Assembly: GCA_964352775.1 (NCBI GenBank)
Contig: CAYGTK010000221.1
Span: forward strand, 1 to 6,298
Source: CAYGTK01 sp964352775
Lineage (GTDB): Bacteria; Bacteroidota; Bacteroidia; Chitinophagales; CAIOSU01
DNA length: 6,298 nt
Direction: 5' to 3'
The notes under the pieces are model-generated. The model was not told the origin of the DNA, did no database searches, and saw nothing but the letters and a program-made list of their open reading frames with translations. Positions 1-6,288 of the stretch are shown in pieces. A program made the position numbers and the translations under genes. Position 1 is the first letter of the stretch. Every line of letters begins with the position of its first letter.

Positions 1-59
1 TATACTTTGCAGAAGTTAGAGGCAGTAACGTGCAGCGGGCTAAGCTGCTGATAGAATAA
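1..59 (+). CDS. C-terminal end of an unidentified upstream gene (partial)
   Basis: The third frame is open from the window edge and ends at a TAA at 57-59, encoding YFAEVRGSNVQRAKLLIE. Its mix of charged and aliphatic residues looks like a real amphipathic C-terminus. The other two plus frames stop with less protein-like content. A strong terminator begins only 12 bases after the stop, which fits the end of a transcription unit. Eighteen residues are too few to name a family. The gene lies mostly outside the window, so its function and its relation to the operon downstream cannot be judged; the terminator suggests separate transcription. Confidence 0.55.
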   Translation, partial: YFAEVRGSNVQRAKLLIE

Positions 60-70
60 GAAAGAGCTTA

Positions 71-122
71 CTACAACAAAAAGCCATCTCACCCTGTGAG
101 GTGGCTTTTTGTTGTAGTTTTT
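71..122 (+). terminator. Intrinsic terminator, probably bidirectional
   Basis: A 22-base arm at 71-92 pairs with 96-117 around a 3-base loop (CCT). All pairs are Watson-Crick except one G-U (T87 with G101). The outer arm begins CTACAACAAAAAGCC and the inner part is a GC-richer stem (AGCCATCTCAC with GTGAGGTGGCT). The stem carries an A-run on the left and a T-run on the right, and a further T-tract follows at 118-122. This is the classic layout of a rho-independent terminator that can work in both directions. It ends the upstream gene whose stop is at 57-59 and insulates the four-gene operon starting at 216. Confidence 0.9.
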
Positions 123-215
123 AGTATGTAGATAAATGGATATAGAATTTATTTGGATGCTATTTGATGAATCACTAGCTTAGGAGAGTTCAACTAACCA
201 ACTGAACCCATAATT

Positions 216-2354
216 ATGACCAAGCACCATTTCCGTGTGTTGAGGGCTTATGCTTTCGACCCATCACTATCATTGCAACAAGATACATTTCACATAAATA
301 CCATAAGGTATAAACTACCTTGGGAAAAGCTTCAGCCAGGACCGATAGGGGAATACATTGAGGTGATAGACTATGACCCCACCACTGATAATTTTTACGA
401 CCCAGTAGACTTGGATGATACCATGATACTGATGAACGATGGTATTTCGCCTAGCGAGAGCAACCCAAAATTTCATCAGCAGATGGTTTATGCAGTGTCA
501 ATGAACACCATATATAACTTCGAAAAAGCGCTTGGGCGTAAAGTATTATGGGCTGAACATATCAGTATCAATAAAGAAAAGAGGGGAGGTGATAAACGAG
601 TTTGGAATTATGTCCAACGTTTGCGCATATACCCGCATGCATTACGGCAAGCTAATGCCTACTACAGCCCAGCAAAAAAAGCATTGCTGTTCGGCTACTT
701 TACTGCCACCCCCGCTAGTTTAAGTATGCACATGCCTGGCTCGTTAGTTTTTACCTGCCTTAGTCACGATGTTATATCTCATGAGGTTACCCATGCCATA
801 CTCGATGGTATGTTCGGTTACTATAATTATCCTACCAATCCAGATGTATTGGCCTTTCACGAGGCCTTTTCTGATATTGTAGCGCTGTTTCAGCACTTCA
901 CATTTCCTGATGTGTTGAAGCATCAAATAGCAAAAACCAGAGGCGACCTGAACGACCAGAATCTACTGGGGCAATTGGCCCAAGAATTTGGTGCCGCCAT
1001 AGGTGGCTACGGTAGTCTGCGCGATGCTTTAGGTAGCGTAAATGAAGAAACTGGTAAGTGGGAAGCGCATGAGCCGTCGCCATACGATTATGCTAACACC
1101 ATGCAGCCACACAGCAGGGGAAGTATATTAGTTTCGGCCATATTCGAGGCTTTTTTGAGTATATATCACATTCGCTCGCGTGATCTTTTCCGCATCGCTA
1201 CCAACGGAACGGGGGTACTGCCTGAAGGGGAGATACATCCCGACCTTGTGAATCGATTAGCTGATGAAGCGGCAACTGCAGCAGAACACGTGCTCAATAT
1301 TTGTATAAGGGCATTGGACTACTGCCCACCCGTTGACATAACATTTGGCGACTACCTAAGAGCTATAATTACTGCTGATAAAGACTTAGTAGAGAACGAT
1401 GATAAGAACTACAGGTTGGCCTTTATAGAGGCATTTCGCATGCGCGGTATTTATCCCGATGGCATCCACATTTTCAGCGAAGAGAGTTTAAGGTTACCTA
1501 CTCTTGATATTTCATCGGAAATGCCTGTTGAAAATTACGATGATGAGTACTACGAACCTACGGGTACAGATCAAAGTTTCTCATCAGGAGATGGACAGTC
1601 ACCAGCCTTCGATCATGAGACTAGAAAGATGTTGACCATCATCAATACCTTCGTTCGAAAGTATGCAAATGATGTTCGTTTTTTAAGCGACAGAGAAGAG
1701 ATACATCGGCTTACAAATGCCTACATAGCTGGGCAATACGGCGATGGAATGAAAAAAATATATGGTTTGCACCGTCGATTGACCGGTAAGTTTTCAGGGT
1801 CAAAAGAATTTAGTAGACTAACTGGACTGGTGTTTTTAAACGATTTCGATTTCATTGATCCAGTGACATCTAACAGGGAAAACAGACCTGTTGAGGCTCT
1901 TGGAATTGCTAGGAATAACTCTGGTGCTCCAAAGTTTCAGGTTACCAATTTACGGCATATATCCAGAAAAGGGCCTGATAATGTGAAGATAGAGCAGGTC
2001 GTTTTCAGTATAATTCAGAAATGCGGTGTGATAGTTAAAGATGGCGAGCAGCATGATCATTTCGACCCTGATATAGAACAGATACCTGAAAACGGATTCA
2101 TAATTCGTGGAGGCTGCACCCTGATATTTGATATTGGTGAAGAACTAAAACTTAAATACGTAGTACGTAAACCGCTTCTTGATCTTGAAAAGGCCAAGCG
2201 AGGTATTTATGAGATAGATAAAAAATTGGTACGTGAACAACATCATTACCAATACCAGACCATGCATGAATTTTCTGGAGAATTGGAACAATATTTTACC
2301 TCAGGCGATGCTAATGCAATGACCGAGCCTTTTGCCTTTTTACACCAACACTAA
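216..2354 (+). CDS. Cytosolic gluzincin (M4/thermolysin-like) metalloprotease with C-terminal extension
   Basis: This is a predicted zinc endopeptidase. The M4 landmarks appear in order: a helix-like stretch around residues 86-112 (FHQQMVYAVSMNTIYNFEKA), an N-A-Y-Y...LLFGYF segment at 147-162 resembling the M4 substrate-cleft NAxW...YG strand, the zinc motif H189-E-V-T-H193 preceded by DVIS, the third ligand E216 with D220 in HEAFSD, and H299 in QPHSRGSILV at the place of the thermolysin transition-state histidine. All expected catalytic and zinc residues are present. There is no signal peptide or obvious propeptide, unlike secreted M4 enzymes, so it should act in the cytosol. An acidic, Ser/Gly-rich linker (about 436-465) leads to a C-terminal region (466-712) of unknown fold containing RGGCTL at 631-636. 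I recall similar soluble proteins in other bacteria, usually left as hypothetical or M4-like. The chosen ATG at 216 is the first in frame after the leader; AGGAG at 182-186 is too far upstream to serve it. First gene of a four-gene operon, 11 bases before the MBL gene. The substrate is unknown. Confidence 0.88.
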   Translation: MTKHHFRVLRAYAFDPSLSLQQDTFHINTIRYKLPWEKLQPGPIGEYIEVIDYDPTTDNFYDPVDLDDTMILMNDGISPSESNPKFHQQMVYAVSMNTIYNFEKALGRKVLWAEHISINKEKRGGDKRVWNYVQRLRIYPHALRQANAYYSPAKKALLFGYFTATPASLSMHMPGSLVFTCLSHDVISHEVTHAILDGMFGYYNYPTNPDVLAFHEAFSDIVALFQHFTFPDVLKHQIAKTRGDLNDQNLLGQLAQEFGAAIGGYGSLRDALGSVNEETGKWEAHEPSPYDYANTMQPHSRGSILVSAIFEAFLSIYHIRSRDLFRIATNGTGVLPEGEIHPDLVNRLADEAATAAEHVLNICIRALDYCPPVDITFGDYLRAIITADKDLVENDDKNYRLAFIEAFRMRGIYPDGIHIFSEESLRLPTLDISSEMPVENYDDEYYEPTGTDQSFSSGDGQSPAFDHETRKMLTIINTFVRKYANDVRFLSDREEIHRLTNAYIAGQYGDGMKKIYGLHRRLTGKFSGSKEFSRLTGLVFLNDFDFIDPVTSNRENRPVEALGIARNNSGAPKFQVTNLRHISRKGPDNVKIEQVVFSIIQKCGVIVKDGEQHDHFDPDIEQIPENGFIIRGGCTLIFDIGEELKLKYVVRKPLLDLEKAKRGIYEIDKKLVREQHHYQYQTMHEFSGELEQYFTSGDANAMTEPFAFLHQH

Positions 2355-2365
2355 AACCAACCGCT

Positions 2366-3862
2366 ATGACCAATAAAGTACAAGTACGTATGTACCGCGC
2401 CGGAACGGGTGATTGCTTTGCTTTAAAATTTTACGATGGCAATAAAGTAGTGCTACGAATGATGATAGATGCTGGGTGTATTTCGGGCGGAAAAGACCAT
2501 CACGAGCCGTACATCAGGAACTTGAAAAAGTATTTGGGCGATGATATTGATGTGCTAGTGGTTACACACGAACATTACGATCATATCTCGATGTTTAAAA
2601 GTTGTAAGCATCTGTTCAGTAGTGGTTTCAACGTGAAAGAAATATGGCTGGGCTGGACCGAAAACGACGATAAGCACCAAGTGAAAATTTGGAAGACCAA
2701 ATACGGGCAGAAAAAGAAAGCCCTTGCCGCTGCGGCGATCAAGCTTGCCGAATCGTTGGAAAGTGATAAAAAACTGAAGATAAATACCAAGATAGATCAC
2801 GGCGAACAGATACTGGGAGCAAAGGAGAATTTTGTAAGCGGTATGGACGAAATGTTGTCGCTATATGGCATGGGAGTTAAAAAGAAGGTATATGTAGGTC
2901 AACAAGCAGGCATGAAGGTGGTGAAGGAAACCATTGCAAAGCCTACTACTAGAATAAGATACTTTGAGCCGGGAGAGATCATCAAAAACCCATGCGATTC
3001 TGTAGGGCTTACTTTTTATGTGCTTGGTCCACCAAAATTGTATGAGGCTGTTAAAACAGAATCGGGCAAAAAAGGAGAGGGATACGAGCATAATAAGGAG
3101 ATAGAAGAAAGTGAACTGTTTTCGCTAGCATTTGGTGATAATGGGGAGCTTAATGAAAATGGCATACAGCCTTTCGGAATGCAATATGTTTCTAAAAAAG
3201 AAAACAGCGTAACCTCAGAAAATTATAAGAACGAAGATAATACTTGGCGGAAGATAGATTCAGATTGGTTGATGGCGGGTGGTCCGTTGGCCCTGAGAAT
3301 GAACAGCCTTACCAATAATCTAAGCTTAGTGTTGGCTATGGAACTAGAAGAAACCAAAGAGGTGCTGCTGTTTCCTGGCGATGCCGAATATGGTAGTTGG
3401 AGGAGCTGGCACCAGATAGACTGGCCCAGCAACCTAGGAGAGCAACCGAGCAATGGCGATAAGAAAAAACACTTTACCGAAGACCTTTTAAACCGGACCA
3501 TATTCTACAAAGTAGCTCACCATACCAGCCATAATGGTACTGCCAAGCGCAAGGGGCTGGATATGATGATAGACGATAGGCTAGTGGCAATGGCTACGCT
3601 AGATTATGATAGAATAAGCAAGCATTGGAAAAACACCATGCCCAATGAACAGATATTAAGCGAACTGCTCCAAAAAACCAAAGGGCGACTGATGGTGATG
3701 AATGAGGACAGTGTGAAATTCGGTAAGGATCGTCAACTCTCGCTTAAAGATGAAGTACAAAAGGCCAAAAGAAAGATGAGTGGTAAGGAAGAGAAGGAGT
3801 TTCATGACGATCTGGAGGTGGACGATCTTTACATACAATACAACGTGAGAACCAAAAAGTAA
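2366..3862 (+). CDS. MBL-fold metallohydrolase (ComEC-like type) with large insertion
   Basis: This is a predicted cytosolic metal-dependent hydrolase. The N-terminus (VRMYRAGTGDCFALKF, from residue 7) leads into the strand MMIDAG with D35. The core motif is T67-H-E-H-Y-D-H73, the HxHxDH signature. The later motifs are D339 in LLFPGDAE and H385-H386 in KVAHHTSHNG, which resembles the KVxHHGS motif of the ComEC/Rec2 MBL domain. No clear histidine stands for the usual motif III, as in other members of that branch. Between residues about 100 and 330 there is a Lys/Glu-rich insertion that separates the two halves of the active site, and a charged tail follows residue 400. At 498 residues it is much longer than a bare MBL domain (about 200-250). 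No signal peptide or membrane segment is visible. It lies 11 bases after the protease gene and 9 before the membrane protein gene, so the products are probably co-expressed. ComEC-like MBL domains are linked to nucleic-acid hydrolysis, but the substrate here cannot be read from the sequence. Confidence 0.88.
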   Translation: MTNKVQVRMYRAGTGDCFALKFYDGNKVVLRMMIDAGCISGGKDHHEPYIRNLKKYLGDDIDVLVVTHEHYDHISMFKSCKHLFSSGFNVKEIWLGWTENDDKHQVKIWKTKYGQKKKALAAAAIKLAESLESDKKLKINTKIDHGEQILGAKENFVSGMDEMLSLYGMGVKKKVYVGQQAGMKVVKETIAKPTTRIRYFEPGEIIKNPCDSVGLTFYVLGPPKLYEAVKTESGKKGEGYEHNKEIEESELFSLAFGDNGELNENGIQPFGMQYVSKKENSVTSENYKNEDNTWRKIDSDWLMAGGPLALRMNSLTNNLSLVLAMELEETKEVLLFPGDAEYGSWRSWHQIDWPSNLGEQPSNGDKKKHFTEDLLNRTIFYKVAHHTSHNGTAKRKGLDMMIDDRLVAMATLDYDRISKHWKNTMPNEQILSELLQKTKGRLMVMNEDSVKFGKDRQLSLKDEVQKAKRKMSGKEEKEFHDDLEVDDLYIQYNVRTKK

Positions 3863-3871
3863 AAGCTAGCT

Positions 3872-4342
3872 ATGGAGAATAAAAAGGATTTATGGAGTGC
3901 TTTTGCGCCTTGGTTTTTAACCAGTGCCTGTACTGTTATGCTAGGTGTTATAGGGTGGTTTTTAGTAGATAACATCAATTGGTTCAAACAATGCGCGTTA
4001 GACCCTGCGATAGATGATATTGATAGTGGAGAATACCGGACCTATGCCTTTCATATGCATTTGAGCATGATAAAACGTTCAGTAGGTTTGTTTAGTGGTT
4101 TCGCTGTTATGTTCTTGGGTTTTGGAGTGGCCTTTTTTACATTGAAAGATAGCACCTCTCTAGAAACACAGGGTGGCGGACTTACCGCTAAAATAGTCAC
4201 TGCCTCGCCAGGTTTAGTAGCACTAATAGTGGGAGCTACTATCATCATCTCTGTAATTAATAGTAAAGATAGCTTTGACTTATATAGTAGTTCTACTCCG
4301 ACTGAAACCGAAGTTGATCTAAGCGATTTTCCAAAAGATTAA
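3872..4342 (+). CDS. Small integral membrane protein, three predicted membrane segments
   Basis: I do not recognise a named family. Three hydrophobic stretches are visible: residues about 13-33 (PWFLTSACTVMLGVIGWFLV), 70-91 (SVGLFSGFAVMFLGFGVAFF) and 108-129, beginning IVTASPGLVALIVGATIII. An acidic 36-residue loop with DDIDSGEYRTY separates the first two. A short Gly-rich loop (TQGGGLTAK) separates the second and third, and the last 25 residues are a Ser/Thr/Asp-rich acidic tail ending at residue 156. The protein should sit in the inner membrane. It starts 9 bases after the MBL gene and ends 11 bases before the anchored-protein gene, so it belongs to the same transcription unit. It might be the membrane partner or anchor of the two soluble enzymes, or a pore-like effector; the sequence does not decide between these. 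A three-segment fold with a TASPG turn is seen in uncharacterised small membrane proteins, but this resemblance is from memory. Confidence 0.82.
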   Translation: MENKKDLWSAFAPWFLTSACTVMLGVIGWFLVDNINWFKQCALDPAIDDIDSGEYRTYAFHMHLSMIKRSVGLFSGFAVMFLGFGVAFFTLKDSTSLETQGGGLTAKIVTASPGLVALIVGATIIISVINSKDSFDLYSSSTPTETEVDLSDFPKD

Positions 4343-4353
4343 AACCCACAGTC

Positions 4354-4977
4354 ATGAAAAGATCATTAGTAAGTATCGGTTTACTTTCGGTATTGATATT
4401 TCTTACATCGTACATGCTTTTGCCCGAACCTGACGAAACAAAAATAGACGCAGAAGAACTTGCTACCACTTGTAAAGTATTAAAGCAATTGACTTATTCA
4501 AGTAGTTTGAAAAATGATGTTGCTACTGCACTAGTGTATACTAAAGCGGCAGAAAAAATGATAAAGGCACATCAACTAACTGGCGATTGTGCTAAATATT
4601 TTGAGGGGGTGGCGTCGTATTGGAAGACTAAAAATGTGGGCTCTTATGTTCTTAGCGCTGGTCAACCGCTTAAGCCGATGCCAAGATCAACTGGCGGAGG
4701 TGGGACAACTCATCATTCGCTCGATCTATTAGAAGTTTTGGTAGAAGAAGGTTGGACGATGGACGATCTCAATAAATTCAAATTTATGCAACAACTTGAA
4801 AATGGTAAGGTAGATCCTGAGTTATTGAAGAAACAAAACCCAGGGGAGATCCTAAAGCTAGATGAGGGTATTCAGAAGTTACAAATGCAAAACTACAACT
4901 ACGATCAATTACAGAAGCTACCAAATAGGCTTATTGATATTGAAGATGTTAAGAAATTGATAAACGAAGAGGAATAG
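4354..4977 (+). CDS. Membrane-anchored or exported protein of unknown function
   Basis: The N-terminus has two basic residues (K2, R3) followed by a hydrophobic stretch (LVSIGLLSVLIFLTSYMLL, 5-23), so it is either a signal anchor or an export signal. There is no lipobox cysteine and no clear AxA cleavage site, which favours an anchor. Residues 30-95 look helical and contain the only two cysteines, C40 and C79, which could form a disulfide if the domain faces the periplasm. A glycine hinge with GGGGTTHH at 114-121 separates this from an acidic, Leu/Asp/Glu/Gln-rich helical C-terminal region (122-207) with spaced repeats of an [E/D]xxxKL type. No enzymatic motif is evident and no family is recognised. 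The ATG lies 11 bases after the preceding stop and there is no nearby gene after it on this strand, making this the last gene of the operon. Its partner is probably the three-segment membrane protein next to it. Confidence 0.8.
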   Translation: MKRSLVSIGLLSVLIFLTSYMLLPEPDETKIDAEELATTCKVLKQLTYSSSLKNDVATALVYTKAAEKMIKAHQLTGDCAKYFEGVASYWKTKNVGSYVLSAGQPLKPMPRSTGGGGTTHHSLDLLEVLVEEGWTMDDLNKFKFMQQLENGKVDPELLKKQNPGEILKLDEGIQKLQMQNYNYDQLQKLPNRLIDIEDVKKLINEEE

Positions 4978-5025
4978 CTCTATTCCGCGCTCTAACAGCA
5001 CATCTCGCTCGGCGGCGATGTCTGC

Positions 5026-5589
5026 TTAGTTTGGTCTTACTAGTTCATCTAGTCGCACGCCTAGGCCTTGTACTCGTCCGTTATCGGCATAATAAGAGGC
5101 CATTCCTGTAAACAACATGTACAGGCCACCTGGTATGGGAAGAACGCTTCTTGACCCATTAGCACCAGCGCTTTGGCTACCTATGGTAATTACATTAGGG
5201 TGGGCTTGTAGGGCTATAAGTGTATCACTACCTAGCCAGCTTTCTTCAATAGTGGTGGGCGGCATAAATGTCTTCTCTAAAGTGTGAAAGCCCCTGTGAG
5301 TTATACGCAAGGTGCACATCCCCCTTTGGGTGTTATGCGAAATGGTATAATTGCCATTAAATCCATCAAGGCCGGCTAAAGCACTCCCTATTAATGAGTC
5401 ACTATTATAGACATAAACACAAGCGAACCACCCTGTCTCTATCTTATCACCAATTTTCAAGAAGACTGTGCCGTTCACCTCAGTCATATCACTAGGTGAG
5501 TTGGCCGTACTTACCAGTACAGGTGATAGCAGTAATAACAGGGCTAATAGGTATTTCACCGTTCTAAGATACTTAAGTGTAGCTATCAT
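5026..5589 (-). CDS. Secreted protein, possible carboxypeptidase-regulatory-like beta-sandwich domain
   Basis: The N-terminus is a good Sec signal peptide: basic residues (K6, R9, K12), a hydrophobic core (YLLALLLLLSPVLV, 13-26) and a small-residue site near VSTA-NS, so cleavage is likely around residue 29. The mature part opens with a VNGTVF strand, then alternating strands with a G-x-Y-T-I segment at 79-83 and an ITHRGFHTLEKTF strand at 96-108. That order resembles the carboxypeptidase-regulatory/CNA-B beta-sandwich common in exported Bacteroidota proteins; the match is structural impression only. The C-terminal third (about 130-187) is Gly/Ser-rich and contains no catalytic motif that I recognise. 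Two cysteines (C57, C92) could pair in the periplasm. Its start overlaps the end of the preceding minus-strand gene by 17 bases, so it is the last gene of a three-gene minus-strand operon. It converges on the plus-strand operon across a 48-base gap. Confidence 0.7.
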   Translation of the reverse strand: MIATLKYLRTVKYLLALLLLLSPVLVSTANSPSDMTEVNGTVFLKIGDKIETGWFACVYVYNSDSLIGSALAGLDGFNGNYTISHNTQRGMCTLRITHRGFHTLEKTFMPPTTIEESWLGSDTLIALQAHPNVITIGSQSAGANGSRSVLPIPGGLYMLFTGMASYYADNGRVQGLGVRLDELVRPN

Positions 5590-5893
5590 CTATCACATTA
5601 CGGCTTCTATGAAAGGCCCTGCGGTATTTGTAGGTTATGTTCAGTATCTGGCGAATGGTGAGGTCGTATTCGCTGGCTAGCTCCACGGCTATTTCGCTGT
5701 GGTTTAGTTCCCCTTCTACCAGAAGCTTTCCGTACTGATGTAGTATCATGTAGTTGCGCACACGGTCTAGTGTACATAGGCCCTTTTCTACTAGGGCGTA
5801 CACTATGTCTTCAGGATAGTAGAAGGTGTTTTCGCTAGTAAAGGTTTCGCTAAACTGCTTTATCAGTTCGTCGTTTAGGGGTTTGCGGGCCAT
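5573..5893 (-). CDS. Small helix-turn-helix-like protein
   Basis: The reading frame is open to 5947, but the better start is the ATG at 5893 (MARKPLNDEL), giving 106 residues. The 18 extra residues of the longer form lie fully inside the preceding gene and contain no conserved look, while the internal start overlaps that gene by only 19 bases. Residues about 67-90 (SEIAVELASEYDLTIRQILN within it) have the spacing of a helix-turn-helix: an A-x-E-L-A first helix, a Y-D-L turn and an R-Q-I recognition helix, followed by basic KYRRAFHRSR. It may bind DNA and could regulate its own operon. Similar small proteins occur among phage-type and mobile-element genes of Bacteroidota, a resemblance from memory only. 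The 3' end overlaps the secreted-protein gene by 17 bases. Confidence 0.68.
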   Translation of the reverse strand: MARKPLNDELIKQFSETFTSENTFYYPEDIVYALVEKGLCTLDRVRNYMILHQYGKLLVEGELNHSEIAVELASEYDLTIRQILNITYKYRRAFHRSRNVIDDSYT

Positions 5894-6114
5894 TGTTCTA
5901 TCGTTTTTTTCCAGAAGTTGAAAATGAACTGTACGCAGCTGGGGCAACCCTTGTCTTTCGGGTATCGGTGAACGAATTGGTTGTAGATGTCAAACAGCAA
6001 TTTTACATCTGCAGGGTAGGGGCGAAGGCGATTGCTTTGCCAGCGTTGATGCGCAGTTTTCACATCATTTTTCTGTTGTCGGCTGAGGATGCTCTGTAGA
6101 TCGGGTAGGGGCAT
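5875..6114 (-). CDS. Small hypothetical protein with CxxC motif
   Basis: This is a 79-residue protein starting at ATG 6114, the first gene of the minus-strand cluster. The first third is polar and Gln/Arg-rich, followed by an amphipathic helix (VKLLFDIYNQFVHRY, 37-51) and the pair C57-P-S-C60 next to an aromatic, basic helix (FIFNFWKK). The pattern of an LYN-type helix, a short loop and a single CxxC recalls small uncharacterised proteins of Bacteroidota phages, but one CxxC is half of a zinc site, so zinc binding would need dimerisation or another protein. Function unknown. A 19-base overlap with the next gene supports co-translation. The opposite strand is also open here, but its product looks unlike a protein and has no cluster partners. 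Confidence 0.62.
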   Translation of the reverse strand: MPLPDLQSILSRQQKNDVKTAHQRWQSNRLRPYPADVKLLFDIYNQFVHRYPKDKGCPSCVQFIFNFWKKTIEQWPANP

Positions 6115-6208
6115 AGGTGTTTAATAATCAATTAACAATGATGAATTACCAATTAGAGGGATGCGAGATAGCGGTTGCTAATCGACGGTTGGCGGTTGAT
6201 GGCTGTGT
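6115..6208. other. Non-coding spacer of low-complexity AATTA and CGGTTG motifs
   Basis: No gene is visible between the first minus-strand gene and the palindromic repeats. The part nearest the gene has three AATTA words (6130, 6144, 6151) in an AT-rich context that probably carries the leader and promoter of the minus-strand genes, but no clean TAnnTTTG box can be placed. The next part has three CGGTTG words at 6172, 6186 and 6193, spaced 14 and 7 bases, which suggests a decayed heptamer repeat. Confidence 0.5.
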
Positions 6209-6225
6209 TTGCATTATAAATGCAA
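6209..6225. repeat. Short hairpin TTGCATT-ATA-AATGCAA
   Basis: A perfect 7-base stem (6209-6215 with 6219-6225) encloses a 3-base loop. It shares its GCATT...AATGC core with the two units that follow at 6235-6288, so it is probably a diverged member of the same palindromic family. It has no T-tract and is not a terminator by itself. Confidence 0.55.
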
Positions 6226-6234
6226 TGCTAGGTT

Positions 6235-6288
6235 AGTCACGCATCGCAGATGCGCGCCAGAGAGTCACGCATTTTAAATGCGCACCAG
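6235..6288. repeat. Two tandem REP-like palindromic units
   Basis: Two 26-base units at 6235-6260 and 6263-6288 match at 21 of 26 positions and are offset by exactly 28 bases. Each reads AGTCACGCAT, five variable bases, then ATGCGC-R-CCAG. The arms CGCAT and ATGCG pair; in the second unit the stem lengthens to CGCATTT/AAATGCG around one base. The differences fall mostly in the loop, as expected if the stem is kept by selection. This layout is typical of REP-type intergenic elements, which in many bacteria are moved by RAYT transposases. No RAYT gene is in the window, and the array reaches close to the right edge and probably continues. Confidence 0.72.

Noticed and set aside
151..170. Near-repeat ATTTGGATG / ATTTGATGA and possible Bacteroidota promoter upstream of the operon
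   Set aside because: The TATTTG at 161-166 is only a partial match to TAnnTTTG and no well-spaced TTG box goes with it; chance in AT-rich DNA is likely. The operon promoter must lie in 123-215 but cannot be placed.
182..186. AGGAG as a ribosome binding site for the protease gene
   Set aside because: It is about 30 bases before the ATG at 216 with no closer start codon in frame, too far to act as a Shine-Dalgarno site.
2366..3862. Complete ComEC competence channel protein
   Set aside because: Only the MBL motif pattern matches; there are no competence-type membrane segments in this protein.
4978..5025. Terminator between the two convergent operons
   Set aside because: ACATC and GATGT can pair around a GC-rich centre, but the stem is only five clean pairs and no T-tract follows on either strand.
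5468..5680. Plus-strand open frame opposite the signal peptide and HTH-like gene ends
   Set aside because: It lies wholly antisense to better supported genes and has no recognisable domain.
5893..6099. Plus-strand open frame opposite the CxxC protein gene
   Set aside because: Antisense to two overlapping minus-strand genes, with no partners and an ill-formed product; a shadow frame.
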